64,000 nt of DNA from positions 310,001-374,000 of the forward strand of contig NZ_CP051144.1 in assembly GCF_012317385.1 (NCBI RefSeq), in the 5' to 3' direction. Source of the DNA: Romboutsia sp. CE17. Lineage in GTDB: Bacteria > Bacillota > Clostridia > Peptostreptococcales > Peptostreptococcaceae. Below the pieces are notes generated by a model. That model was not told where the DNA came from. It saw only the letters and a list, made by a program, of their open reading frames with translations, and made no database searches. Position numbers and translations under genes: made by a program. This document shows positions 51,233-60,242 of the stretch, in pieces; position 1 is the stretch's first letter, and each line of letters begins with the position of its first letter.

Positions 51233-52432
51233 TTAAAACTTAATAGGAAGCTCAATAAAAAAAGTTGTATCTTTATTTAATGTACTTTGAGCATATATTT
51301 TGCCTTTATGTTGTTCAACTATAGATTTAGCAATAGATAGACCTAATCCATATCCACCAGTATCTCTTACCCTAGAGGTATCAACTCTATAAAATCTCTC
51401 AAAAATCTTTTCTAGATGTTCAGAAGGAATACCTAAACCTGTATTTTTTATAGACAGTCTTAAGGTATTTTTTTCTGAGTATAGGTTTATATGGATTTCA
51501 CCATTATTAGATGTATGTTTTATAGCATTGTCCATTATAATACTAAATAATTTTTTTATACTTTCTTTATCCCCATTTATAAAAATATCTTTACTTATAT
51601 TAGTATTTAGAGTTATATTATTTTCAAAAATAATAGCATCAAATTGAAGTATCATACTTTCAATTATTTTACTAATATTTATTTTAGTGAAGACAAGATT
51701 ATTATTTTCACTATCTAATTTTGCTAAAGAAAGCATCTCAGTAACTAATTCAGACATTCTATCAGTCTGTAAATTTATATAATTAATCCATTTGCTTTGG
51801 TTTTTTATTGTATCATCAGGATTACTTAGGATCAAGGATGTATTTGTTTTTATTATGGTTAAAGGAGTTTTTAACTCATGTGAAGCATCTGCAATAAATT
51901 GCTTTTGTTTTTCAAAAACTAGTTTTATTGGTTTAATACTTTTATTGGTTAAATAAATACTTATAATCAAAAGTACAATCAAACTTATAGTTCCTACAAA
52001 AAGAAATATCTTTAATAAGGAAGATTTAAGGTTTTCTTGATAAGACACGTTTAAAAGTACTATTTTAGAAAAAGGTGAATCAGATTTTTTTAAAAATATA
52101 TACGGTTCATCATTAATAATTATTTTATCAGAATTATTCTTTTCTTTTAGTATATTGCTTACAATATCTTGTAAGTAATCATAATCAATACTTAAATTAA
52201 ATGAAATAAAGCTTTTTGTTATTAATCCGTTATCATCTACATCTACTATAATATTACTATAATTAGGCTTAGGTTTATGATTAGTAACCATTAGAGAGTG
52301 AAGAGTTTCGTTAATGTCTCTATTAAGGCTACTATTAGTCATAAAGTATATAGTTCCAAAAATACTAATAAAAACTGTAGTTAAGAGGCTCATATTTATT
52401 AAGATAAACTTGAGCTTTAATTTGTCGAACAT
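51233..52432 (-). CDS. Membrane sensor histidine kinase
   Basis: The 399-residue kinase has an N-terminal membrane helix, an extracellular sensor region of about 110 residues and a second helix (about 137-158). HisKA follows with the phospho-acceptor His in FIADASHELKTPLTII, then HATPase_c with DNAIKHT, NTGLGIP and GYGLGLSIAK. It is two bases behind its response regulator gene. The pair is OmpR/EnvZ-like. The sensor region has no recognised domain. Neighbouring VTC, DUF4956 and FUSC genes are possible targets. Confidence 0.93.
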   Translation of the reverse strand: MFDKLKLKFILINMSLLTTVFISIFGTIYFMTNSSLNRDINETLHSLMVTNHKPKPNYSNIIVDVDDNGLITKSFISFNLSIDYDYLQDIVSNILKEKNNSDKIIINDEPYIFLKKSDSPFSKIVLLNVSYQENLKSSLLKIFLFVGTISLIVLLIISIYLTNKSIKPIKLVFEKQKQFIADASHELKTPLTIIKTNTSLILSNPDDTIKNQSKWINYINLQTDRMSELVTEMLSLAKLDSENNNLVFTKINISKIIESMILQFDAIIFENNITLNTNISKDIFINGDKESIKKLFSIIMDNAIKHTSNNGEIHINLYSEKNTLRLSIKNTGLGIPSEHLEKIFERFYRVDTSRVRDTGGYGLGLSIAKSIVEQHKGKIYAQSTLNKDTTFFIELPIKF

Positions 52433-52434
52433 AT

Positions 52435-53106
52435 TTACTCCTCCAGTTTATATCCAACTCTTCTTATGGTAGATATTTTTACGTTGGAATTTATATGAGT
52501 TAATTTTTTTCTTAAAAAAGAAATATACACTTCTATATTATTGTGGTCAATATCTGAATCAAATCCCCATAGCTTTGTTATTAAATCATCTTTACTTACT
52601 ATGATTTTAGGTCTTTGCATAAAATAATTTAAGATTTCAAATTCTTTTAGTGTAAGTGTTATAGAGTTGTTATTACATTCTAAATCATAGTTTAATAAAT
52701 TAAGTTTAATATCTCCAAATTCTAATATATTATCATTTATAATTTCACCTTTTCTTCTGGTTAGAGCTCTTAATCTAGCCAATAATTCTTCAGGAGAGAA
52801 GGGTTTTGGCAAATAGTCATCTGCACCTAAATCAAGTCCTGTAACTTTATCTTCTATACTATCTTTAGCTGTTAATAATATAATTGGAGTAGAGATACCT
52901 TTTTTTCTTAATATCTTAAGAATTTGAAGGCCGTTCAGCTTAGGAAGCATTATATCTAAAATAATTACATCATATAAGCCTGTTAATCCATAATTTAATC
53001 CATCATCACCATCATGCACAGCATCAACTGAGTACTTATTTTTCATAAGAATTTGAGTTAATGCTTCAGATAATTGTACTTCATCTTCTACTAGAAGTAG
53101 TTTCAT
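52435..53106 (-). CDS. OmpR-family response regulator
   Basis: The product (about 223 residues) has a receiver domain with the acidic pair VEDE, the phospho-acceptor Asp in YDVIILDIMLPKLNGL, Thr in LLTAKD and Lys in LPKPFSPEE. A winged-helix DNA-binding domain follows (about 125-223; LTLKEFEILNYFMQRPK). The start MKLLLVEDE at 53106 is chosen because AAGGAGGG lies six bases before it; the upstream in-frame start would add nine non-homologous residues. It is co-transcribed with the kinase gene that follows. Confidence 0.95.
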   Translation of the reverse strand: MKLLLVEDEVQLSEALTQILMKNKYSVDAVHDGDDGLNYGLTGLYDVIILDIMLPKLNGLQILKILRKKGISTPIILLTAKDSIEDKVTGLDLGADDYLPKPFSPEELLARLRALTRRKGEIINDNILEFGDIKLNLLNYDLECNNNSITLTLKEFEILNYFMQRPKIIVSKDDLITKLWGFDSDIDHNNIEVYISFLRKKLTHINSNVKISTIRRVGYKLEE

Positions 53107-53227
53107 ATAATCCCTCCTTAAAATAATTATCACTAATTTTAAAATATAATCAAATTTAATATATTAATTATAAAGTGTAAAGATTTTATAAAAAATATTC
53201 AATACTTATATTTTATAAGTACAGGGA

Positions 53228-53270
53228 AAGGCTGAAGTATAAACTTATATAAAGTTTACAATTCAGCCTT
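53228..53270. terminator. Hairpin at the 3' end of the vtc-DUF4956 unit
   Basis: AAGGCTGAA/TTCAGCCTT with an inner AAACTT/AAGTTT stem. The T tail is weak, so termination efficiency is uncertain. Confidence 0.55.
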
Positions 53271-53283
53271 AAGTTTATTCATC

Positions 53284-53973
53284 TTAGTTATATACTTTCT
53301 CTTCAAATCCAGAAAGTGTAAGTGTTATGTTTAGATTACCATTTTTACATCTTAAATCATCTATAAATTGTTTTTGATTAGATTCTGGTTTCATTTGAAT
53401 TATATATGATAGCTCAAATAAAGCTCCAAAGTCTCTTGTTTTAACTTTTTCAATATTCCATGAATCTGTATATCTTGATAAGATATCTTCAAATACACCT
53501 TCATAATTTAAATCTTCTGGAATTGTTATTTTAAGTTGCATTGTTTTATTTTTAGGCATTGCATATTTTGTAATATCTAATATAATCATTACTGCACATA
53601 ATATTGTAGTAAATATAAATGCATAGCCGATATATCCCATTCCACAAGTAAGACCAACTGCTAGTGTAAAGAATATATAAGAAATATCTTTTGGGTCTCC
53701 AGGAGCACTTCTAAAACGTATTATTGAGAATGCACCAGCCAAACTAAATGCTCTAGCAACATTATTACCTACTAAAAGAATAATAATAGAAATTATAACA
53801 GGTAACATTATTAAAGTTGTACTAAAACCAGAATTATAACCAGATTTTTTGTTTGTTTTCATATAAACGAGACTAATAACTAGTCCTAGGAGAATTGATG
53901 ATACTATTACTAATAGGGCGTTAGTAAGTGTAAAAGATTCTCCTGTAGTTGATGAAATTATTGTTTCTAACAT
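53284..53973 (-). CDS. DUF4956 family membrane protein
   Basis: The 229-residue protein has about four membrane helices (residues 15-125). The central block ARAFSLAGAFSIIRFRSAPGDPKDISYIFFTLAVGLTCG is typical of DUF4956, and a soluble C-terminal domain follows. Its start overlaps the VTC gene by seven bases after AGAGGAGAAA, so the two products likely act together. DUF4956 proteins are repeatedly found beside VTC domain proteins and CotH kinases, but their biochemical role is unknown. I see no CotH gene here. Confidence 0.9.
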   Translation of the reverse strand: MLETIISSTTGESFTLTNALLVIVSSILLGLVISLVYMKTNKKSGYNSGFSTTLIMLPVIISIIILLVGNNVARAFSLAGAFSIIRFRSAPGDPKDISYIFFTLAVGLTCGMGYIGYAFIFTTILCAVMIILDITKYAMPKNKTMQLKITIPEDLNYEGVFEDILSRYTDSWNIEKVKTRDFGALFELSYIIQMKPESNQKQFIDDLRCKNGNLNITLTLSGFEEKVYN

Positions 53974-54716
53974 ACTTTTTCTCCTCTTAAATTAATATTT
54001 TGTTTATTTAAGCAATGTGACATAAACTCATTGCCATATTTTGAAAAATGAGTATTATATATTTCTAATTCAGAAAGAATTTTTGTAAACCAAACTGGAA
54101 TAGCACCGAGTATTTTTACTTCCATAAGATATTTATTCTCTCCTAATATATCTTCGCCAAATATGCCAGATTCTAAGTTTAAATCATTTCTTCTTGATAT
54201 AATATTAGAGTCGAAAGTTAATCTAAAATTATTATCATCTTTTCCGAAATAAGCTTTCCTAGTGTATCCGATATAAACTGCAGGATAAACTTTATTATTA
54301 TCTAAATAGTATTGTATTTCATTAAGTACTTGATTATTTATGTAATCATTAGATAAAGGTCTTATGCCTAAGTTTAAAAAATCATAAGCTTCTTTTAAAG
54401 TAAGTGATACTCTTCTTTTATTTACGATTCCATTGATTTTTTTCTTAAGTTCTAAAAATACAATATCTTCAGAATTGCTTGGAATCTTATAACTTCTAAG
54501 TCTAAGTTTTTCCTTATAAAAAGGTTTAGATATAGAATGTCTAATAACATCACTATTTTTTGTATCGTAGTATATATTATATATATTATAAGTATTTCCA
54601 GATTTACAGTATTTGTCTGGATTCATATACTCAAGTAATTTTGGAATTAACGCTTCATATTGTTTTTGAGAGAGTATATATTTTTTTTCATAGCGCTTAA
54701 ATGATTTAATTGCCAT
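53967..54716 (-). CDS. VTC-domain polyphosphate polymerase
   Basis: The 249-residue protein is a lone VTC catalytic domain. The start KRYEKKYILSQKQYEAL, the basic strand patterns KLRLRSYK, FLELKKKINGIVNKRR and YTRKAYFG, and the ending EVKILGAIPVW are the tunnel residues that bind ATP and polyphosphate in this fold. Yeast Vtc4 makes polyphosphate from ATP with such a domain. SPX and membrane parts are absent here, and the overlapping DUF4956 gene may supply the membrane anchor. AAGGAGTTGATAA precedes the ATG on the minus strand. Confidence 0.9.
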   Translation of the reverse strand: MAIKSFKRYEKKYILSQKQYEALIPKLLEYMNPDKYCKSGNTYNIYNIYYDTKNSDVIRHSISKPFYKEKLRLRSYKIPSNSEDIVFLELKKKINGIVNKRRVSLTLKEAYDFLNLGIRPLSNDYINNQVLNEIQYYLDNNKVYPAVYIGYTRKAYFGKDDNNFRLTFDSNIISRRNDLNLESGIFGEDILGENKYLMEVKILGAIPVWFTKILSELEIYNTHFSKYGNEFMSHCLNKQNINLRGEKVC

Positions 54717-54849
54717 TATTTATCAACTCCTTATTTTCAATTTCTATTTATATAGTAAGCTTTTAACCTTAAACAAAACTTAAGACAATATGTATTTTAG
54801 GTGAAATTCAAAGTAAGAATGGATAAATATAAGAAAAGTAATTTAAACA

Positions 54850-54898
54850 AAAAAATGAATGTATTATTATACATCCATTTTATTTAAATTACTTTTTT
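54850..54898 (-). terminator. Terminator of the DUF3793 gene
   Basis: On the minus strand AATGGATGTA pairs with TACATTCATT across a short loop and is followed by TTTTTTG. An outer stem AGTAATTTAAA/TTTAAATTACT reaches into the end of the gene. Confidence 0.75.
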
Positions 54899-55480
54899 TA
54901 ATTCATTTAAAGTATTAAATTGAATTAAATTTTTCATTTTAGCTCTATCTTTTAAAAAGTTATTTGATACTTCATACGACACAGATGTATCACCGTATAT
55001 TCTCCAAAATCGAGTATCTGATAATTTATGTTTGCCATATCCCATAAAACCAAGTACATCTTTAAGAGGGTATCCTAAAAATATACCTATTTCATTTGGA
55101 AATTCAGGAGAATGTAATTTTTCAATTAATAAATTTATATAGCAATCTAAGTTATACTGAGAAGGATACCCTAGAAACTTTAAAAAATTAATACTTTTTT
55201 TATTATCTAAAGTACGTTTTAGAGAATCTTTATTAATAAAAAAGACTCTAATACCACCATCATAGGTATTAATAATTTCATAGCTTATTTTAGAACAATC
55301 ATTAAAAAAAGAATTTATTTCATTTAATTTAATTTCTTTATCATATTTATTACCAGATATATTTAATATTTCAGAAGGCTTAGAGCCTAATATAACAGGA
55401 CCTAGCATTTCTAAAATTTTTTTTAAATAAGATGAACTTGATTTATTATCACAACAATTCATTTTGCATATAGAACTCAT
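54884..55480 (-). CDS. DUF3793 family protein, Fur-controlled
   Basis: The 198-residue soluble protein shows the DUF3793 features GPVILGSKPSEILNI, FLKFLGYP and the diagnostic EIGIFLGYPLKDVLGFMGYG near residue 130. An N-terminal Cys cluster (CKMNCCDN) could bind metal. The function of DUF3793 is unknown; members often lie near iron or flavodoxin genes. Two near-perfect Fur boxes overlap its promoter region, so it should be expressed when iron is low. TAGGAGGT precedes the ATG on the minus strand. Confidence 0.88.
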   Translation of the reverse strand: MSSICKMNCCDNKSSSSYLKKILEMLGPVILGSKPSEILNISGNKYDKEIKLNEINSFFNDCSKISYEIINTYDGGIRVFFINKDSLKRTLDNKKSINFLKFLGYPSQYNLDCYINLLIEKLHSPEFPNEIGIFLGYPLKDVLGFMGYGKHKLSDTRFWRIYGDTSVSYEVSNNFLKDRAKMKNLIQFNTLNELKKVI

Positions 55481-55495
55481 AATATACCTCCTAAT

Positions 55496-55546
55496 TGATA
55501 TTAATTATCATAAAAATATTTTAACATTAATGAAAATCATTATCAA
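55496..55546 (-). promoter_or_regulatory. Promoter with two Fur boxes for the DUF3793 gene
   Basis: On the minus strand TTGATA-17-TAAAAT (55541-55546, 55518-55523) is a good promoter. TGATAATGATTTTCA (55531-55545, minus strand) overlaps the -35, and TGATATTAATTATCA (55496-55510) lies just downstream of the start point. Each differs from the 7-1-7 Fur consensus TGATAATnATTATCA at one position. Confidence 0.8.
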
Positions 55547-55625
55547 TAATAAAAATAAAAATATGTGTATCTTATAATTTTTTTTGAATAAAAGATAATA
55601 AATTTTATAGATTTATATATAAAAA

Positions 55626-55673
55626 GAGAGGGTAATTATTACAAAATGTGACAATTAACCCCTTTTTTTATGG
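55626..55673 (+). terminator. Orphan terminator-like hairpin before the nrdD promoter
   Basis: GAGAGGGTAATT pairs imperfectly with AATTAACCCCTT and is followed by seven T. No plus-strand gene ends here. The gap 55481-55873 otherwise holds the Fur region, the NrdR boxes and the nrdD promoter. Confidence 0.45.
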
Positions 55674-55706
55674 AATAAAAATAAAATTTGAAAATATAAA
55701 AATAAC

Positions 55707-55761
55707 TTGCCTATACACTATATATAGTATAGAATAAGTAAGTGGTTACTATATATAGTAC
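55707..55761 (+). promoter_or_regulatory. nrdD promoter with paired NrdR boxes
   Basis: ACACTATATATAGTAT (55715-55730) and TTACTATATATAGTAC (55746-55761) are NrdR boxes with centres exactly 31 bases apart, the usual three-turn spacing. The first lies between TTGCCT (55707-55712) and TAGAAT (55730-55735), 17 bases apart, so bound NrdR would block RNA polymerase when dATP is high. Confidence 0.88.
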
Positions 55762-55873
55762 GATAGAAGGGTATATAGTTATAAAAGTCAATACTTGAAA
55801 TAATAAATTTTGTATATTTTGTTCAAAACATAAAAAGTTTAAAGATTACATAATTGGTGAAAAGGAGAATGCT

Positions 55874-58003
55874 ATGATAAAAGAATTAATGATAATAAAA
55901 AGAGATGGAAGTAGCGTTGGATTTGATAAATTTAAAATAAAAAATGCAATATTAAAATCTATGAAATATGGTAGTGGAATTTATAGAGAAGATATAGCTA
56001 ATAAAATTGCGACGGAAATAGAGATGCATTGTTATGAAAATAGTATGTCACCAACAGTACATCAAGTAGAGGATATGGTTTATAGAATGTTAATAGAAAA
56101 TAAACAAGAATTAACAGCAAAGGCTTATGAAGGATATAGAGCAGTTCAATCCTTTAAAAGAGAAAAAAATACTACAGATGATAGTATATTAAGTTTATTA
56201 GATAGAAGTAATGAAGAAGTAATGAATGAAAATTCTAATAAAAATGGAATGTTAGCATCTACTCAAAGAGACTTAGTGGCAGGAGAAGTATCAAAAGATA
56301 TAGCGAGAAGAAAGTTAATACCTGCTCATATAGTTCAAGCTCATGATGAAGGTGTTCTTCATTTCCATGATATGGATTATACTATACAACCTATTCATAA
56401 CTGTATGTTAATAAATTTAGAAGATATGCTTACTAATGGAACAGTTATAAATAATAAGCTAGTTGAATCGCCTAAATCATTTTCAACGGCTTGTACAATT
56501 GTAACTCAAATTATAGCTCAAATAGCAAGTGGGCAGTATGGAGGAAATTCAATAACAATAAAACATATAGCTCCTTTTTTAAGAGTTTCATATGATAAAT
56601 ATTTTAATAGATATAAAGAAAAGTATTCTGAAGAAATGGCTCATGAATTAGCTGAAGAGAGAATGTTAGAAGAGTTAAAATCAGGTATACAAACTATCAG
56701 ATATCAATTATCTACACTTCATACAAGTAATGGACAGTCTCCATTCTCAACAATATACCTTGAAATTGAAGAAGGTCATGAGTATGAAAGAGAAATGGCA
56801 TTAATTTGTGAGGAGATGATACTTCAAAGATTAGAAGGTATGAAAAACTATAAGGGCAATGAAATTGGAGAAGAGTTCCCTAAATTAGTTTATCTGTTAG
56901 ATGAACATAACTGTTTAGAAGGCGGAAAATACGATTATATAACAAAGCTAGCTGCTAAATGTAATACTAAGAGATTAGTTCCAGATTATCAAAGTGCTAA
57001 AATAATGAGAAAAAATTATGATGGTGAAACATTCCCTCCAATGGGATGTAGATCTCATCTTAGTAACTGGAAAGATGAAAATGGAAATTATAAATGGTAT
57101 GGAAGATTTAACCAAGGCGTAATTTCACTTAATCTAGTTCAAGTCGCATTAACAGCAAATAAAAATATGGAAAAGTTTTGGCAAATATTAGATGAAAGGC
57201 TAGATCTATGTAGGGAAGCTTTAATGGTTAGACATAATTTATTATTAGGAACAACATCCGATATATCACCAATACACTGGCAACATGGTGGGATTGCTAG
57301 ACTAAAAAAAGGTGAAAAAATAGATAAGCTTTTAAAAAATGGATATTCAACACTTTCATTAGGATATGTTGGAGTATATGAAATGACTCAGGCTATGCTA
57401 GGAGTATCTCATACAACAAAAGAAGGGGAAGAATTTGCTTTAAAAGTTATGCACCACTTAAATGAGACTTGCAAGAGGTGGAAAAATGAAACTGGTTTAG
57501 GATTTGGATTATATGGAACTCCAGGAGAAAGTTTAACTTCAAGATTCTGCAGAATTGATAAGCAGAAATTTGGTGAAATAAAAAATGTAACAGATAGAAT
57601 GTATTATACAAATTCATATCATGTGCATGTAACTGAAGAAATAGATGCTTTCTCTAAGTTAAAATTTGAAAGTCAATTCCACGATATAAGCTCAGGTGGA
57701 TGTATAAGTTATATTGAAGTTCCTGATATGAGTAAGAATTTACCTGCAGTAGAACAGATAATAAATTATATATATCACAATATACAATATGCAGAAATAA
57801 ATACAAAGCCGGATGTATGTTTCAAATGTGATTATACTGGAGAAATTAAATTAGATAATGATTTAGAATGGTATTGCCCAAACTGTGGAAATAGAGACAA
57901 AGATGAGATGCAAGTTATGAGAAGAACTTGTGGATATATAGGTTCAAATATGTGGGGTAAAGGGCGTACTCAAGAAATAGGACAAAGAGTATTACATCTA
58001 TAA
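55874..58003 (+). CDS. nrdD: Anaerobic (class III) ribonucleoside-triphosphate reductase
   Basis: The 709-residue enzyme has an N-terminal ATP-cone (about 5-95; IIKRDGSSVGFDKFKIKNAI), which senses dATP/ATP. The glycyl radical barrel follows, and a C-terminal zinc site with two CxxC pairs (CFKC, CPNC). The radical site is Gly687 in RRTCGYIGSN. It reduces NTPs to dNTPs without oxygen, with formate or thiols as reductant. AAGGAGAAT precedes the ATG. Transcription is controlled by the two NrdR boxes upstream; the activase gene follows after 17 bases. Confidence 0.97.
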   Translation: MIKELMIIKRDGSSVGFDKFKIKNAILKSMKYGSGIYREDIANKIATEIEMHCYENSMSPTVHQVEDMVYRMLIENKQELTAKAYEGYRAVQSFKREKNTTDDSILSLLDRSNEEVMNENSNKNGMLASTQRDLVAGEVSKDIARRKLIPAHIVQAHDEGVLHFHDMDYTIQPIHNCMLINLEDMLTNGTVINNKLVESPKSFSTACTIVTQIIAQIASGQYGGNSITIKHIAPFLRVSYDKYFNRYKEKYSEEMAHELAEERMLEELKSGIQTIRYQLSTLHTSNGQSPFSTIYLEIEEGHEYEREMALICEEMILQRLEGMKNYKGNEIGEEFPKLVYLLDEHNCLEGGKYDYITKLAAKCNTKRLVPDYQSAKIMRKNYDGETFPPMGCRSHLSNWKDENGNYKWYGRFNQGVISLNLVQVALTANKNMEKFWQILDERLDLCREALMVRHNLLLGTTSDISPIHWQHGGIARLKKGEKIDKLLKNGYSTLSLGYVGVYEMTQAMLGVSHTTKEGEEFALKVMHHLNETCKRWKNETGLGFGLYGTPGESLTSRFCRIDKQKFGEIKNVTDRMYYTNSYHVHVTEEIDAFSKLKFESQFHDISSGGCISYIEVPDMSKNLPAVEQIINYIYHNIQYAEINTKPDVCFKCDYTGEIKLDNDLEWYCPNCGNRDKDEMQVMRRTCGYIGSNMWGKGRTQEIGQRVLHL

Positions 58004-58020
58004 GATTTGGAGTGATAAGA

Positions 58021-58524
58021 TTGAGATTTTCTAAGATAAAAGATAATGATATTGCAAATGGATTAGGAATAACAATGTCGTTTTGGACACAAGGGTGTCC
58101 TCATCATTGTAAAGGTTGCTTTAATAAAGAAACATGGGACTATAATGGTGGAAGAGAATTTACAGAAGAAGACTTAAAGTATATACTTGAAAACATAGAC
58201 AAGAATAGTATAGAAAGAGATTTATCTATACTTGGAGGAGAGCCTTTATGCTCTGAAAATGTAAATGGAGTATTAGAACTTTGTAAAGAATTTAAAAAAA
58301 ATTACCCTAATAAAAAGATATATCTATGGACTGGATATACGGTTGAAAATTTCAATGAAACCCAAAGAGATATATTAAATTATATAGATGTATTAATAGA
58401 TGGAAAATTTGAAGAAGAAAATAAAAACTTATCTATTATGTTAAGAGGATCTTCTAATCAAAGAGTTATAGATGTTAAAAAATCAATAGAAGAAAAAAAT
58501 ATAGCATTGCACGAAGTATGCTAA
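58021..58524 (+). CDS. nrdG: Anaerobic ribonucleotide reductase activating protein
   Basis: The product (about 167 residues) is a minimal radical SAM enzyme. The cluster motif is CPHHCKGC (CxxxCxxC), and SILGGEPL supplies the SAM-binding GGE. It makes the glycyl radical on NrdD. TTG at 58021 is chosen as start because GGAG (58009-58012) lies eight bases before it; the in-frame GTG at 58012 overlaps that RBS. Same transcript as nrdD; dut follows 31 bases later. Confidence 0.93.
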   Translation: MRFSKIKDNDIANGLGITMSFWTQGCPHHCKGCFNKETWDYNGGREFTEEDLKYILENIDKNSIERDLSILGGEPLCSENVNGVLELCKEFKKNYPNKKIYLWTGYTVENFNETQRDILNYIDVLIDGKFEEENKNLSIMLRGSSNQRVIDVKKSIEEKNIALHEVC

Positions 58525-58555
58525 AGATTATAAATAGCTAAGGAGACACATATAG

Positions 58556-59011
58556 ATGATAATGAACGTAAAAAAGACTAATGAAGATGCAGTAATACCA
58601 GTTTTTGCTCACAAAACAGATAGTGGATTTGATTTATTCACATGCGAAGAGTTAACTATTGAAGGAAGAAAAAAAGCAATAGCTAAAACTGGACTAATTT
58701 TTGAAATACCTAATGGATGGGGAATACAAATAAAAAATAAATCAGGAATAACTATGAAGGGAGTTCCAACTACATCTGGACAGAATGCAGACATAACAGT
58801 ATACGAAGGTACAATAGATATGGATTATAGAGGCGAAGTTGGTATAATGATAAAAAATGAGGAAGAACAATCGATAACTATACCAAAGCATACTAAAATA
58901 GCTCAGGGTGTCCTAAGAAAAGTATATCACTGTACTTTTGCAGAAGTAAAAGAGGTTAATGAAACAGTTAGAGGAGAAGGTGGATTTGGATCTACTGGAA
59001 ATACTTTATAA
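58556..59011 (+). CDS. dut: dUTP diphosphatase
   Basis: The 151-residue trimeric dUTPase has all five motifs in order: TDSGFDLF (1), NKSGITMKG (2), YEGTIDMDYRGEVGI (3, catalytic Asp), KIAQGVLRKV (4) and RGEGGFGSTG (5, over the nucleotide). It hydrolyses dUTP to dUMP and PPi. It keeps uracil out of DNA and supplies dUMP for dTMP. AAGGAG lies about ten bases before the ATG. As third gene of the NrdR-controlled unit it adds to dNTP supply. Confidence 0.95.
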   Translation: MIMNVKKTNEDAVIPVFAHKTDSGFDLFTCEELTIEGRKKAIAKTGLIFEIPNGWGIQIKNKSGITMKGVPTTSGQNADITVYEGTIDMDYRGEVGIMIKNEEEQSITIPKHTKIAQGVLRKVYHCTFAEVKEVNETVRGEGGFGSTGNTL

Positions 59012-59050
59012 AGAATTTATATGAAATTATACTTAATTAATAATTTGAAA

Positions 59051-59092
59051 TATACAATTATGACATAGATTAATCTATGTCATAATTGTATA
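59051..59092. repeat. 42-bp perfect palindrome after dut
   Basis: The arm TATACAATTATGACATAGAT plus one T is followed by its exact complement without a spacer. No T run follows on either strand, so it may end the dut transcript only inefficiently, or act as a 3'-end stabiliser. Confidence 0.85.
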
Positions 59093-59215
59093 CAAAATAT
59101 TTATTATAAAGGGATTGATGAAAAAATCTAAGTATGTTAGTATACAAGTAGGGAGTTACTCAATAAAGAATATAATTTTATATGGATATAAAGTCATATA
59201 TATGGAGGAGAAATT

Positions 59216-60055
59216 ATGCAAACAGTATTTGAACAATATGAAAAATCAAAAGACTTTTTAGTATGTGTTGACTCTGATGGATGTGCAATGGATACTATGG
59301 AAATAAAACATAGAAAATGTTTTGCTCCAGAAATGATAAAAACATGGGGATTATATGAAAAGGAAGATTATATACTAAACCTTTGGTATGATTTAAACCT
59401 TTACACAAGAACTAGAGGAATAAATAGATTTAAAGGACTTGCTGAAACTTTTAAAATAATAAGCAAAGAAGGCATAGAAATAAAAGACCTTGAAAGTATA
59501 ATAAACTGGGTTGAAACTACAAATGAATTATCAAATAATTCTTTAAAAAGAGAAATAGAAAAAACTAATAGTGAAGGTTTAAAGATGGCTTTAGCATGGT
59601 CACTTGCAGTTAATGAATCAATAGAGAATTTACCTCAAGATGATGAACCATTTGAAGGTGTTAAGGTTGGTTTAGAAGGAATATCTAAATTAGCTGATAT
59701 TTCAGTTGTATCTTCTGCTAATGGAGAAGCTTTAGATAGTGAGTGGAACAGACATGATTTAGTAAAATATCTTAAAGCTTTATTAGGTCAAGAAGCTGGA
59801 ACTAAGCAACACTGTATAGCTGAGCTTAAGAAGAAAGGTTACGATGCTAATAAAATATTAATGGTTGGAGATGCGCCTGGAGATTTACAAGCTGCACAAA
59901 ATAACGGAGTATTTTTCTATCCAATATTAGTTAATAAAGAAGGATTTTCTTGGGATAGATTATTAAATGAAGCTGTTCCTAAGTTAATAAAAGGTGAATT
60001 TACTAAAGAATATCAAGAGATGTTAATAAAAGAATTTAATGATACTTTAAAGTAG
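59216..60055 (+). CDS. HAD superfamily hydrolase
   Basis: The 279-residue protein has HAD motif I as VDSDGCAMDT (nucleophile Asp and general acid Asp), motif II as VSSANGEAL, a Lys in GTKQHCIAELKKKG, and motif III/IV as ILMVGDAPGDLQAA. The long helical insert between motif I and II (about 35-150) is a C1-type cap that would set substrate choice. It probably removes phosphate from a small metabolite. The substrate is unknown. GGAGGAGA precedes the ATG. It is monocistronic. Confidence 0.88.
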   Translation: MQTVFEQYEKSKDFLVCVDSDGCAMDTMEIKHRKCFAPEMIKTWGLYEKEDYILNLWYDLNLYTRTRGINRFKGLAETFKIISKEGIEIKDLESIINWVETTNELSNNSLKREIEKTNSEGLKMALAWSLAVNESIENLPQDDEPFEGVKVGLEGISKLADISVVSSANGEALDSEWNRHDLVKYLKALLGQEAGTKQHCIAELKKKGYDANKILMVGDAPGDLQAAQNNGVFFYPILVNKEGFSWDRLLNEAVPKLIKGEFTKEYQEMLIKEFNDTLK

Positions 60056-60091
60056 ATAATACTTTAGTAATATAAATTAATATATACATAC

Positions 60092-60123
60092 AAGACAGGA
60101 TTCTATAATCCTGTCTTATTTTG
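60092..60123 (+). terminator. Terminator of the HAD gene
   Basis: AAGACAGGATT / AATCCTGTCTT is a perfect 11-bp stem with loop CTAT, followed by ATTTTG. Confidence 0.88.
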
Positions 60124-60242
60124 TTTAAAATTACTTATTGATTGACTATTAATATTAATATCTATAAACTAAAAGGATAGTGATTAAAATAATAGGGTAT
60201 ATGATTAATATAATTAATTTATAAAATATACAGGAGGATTAT

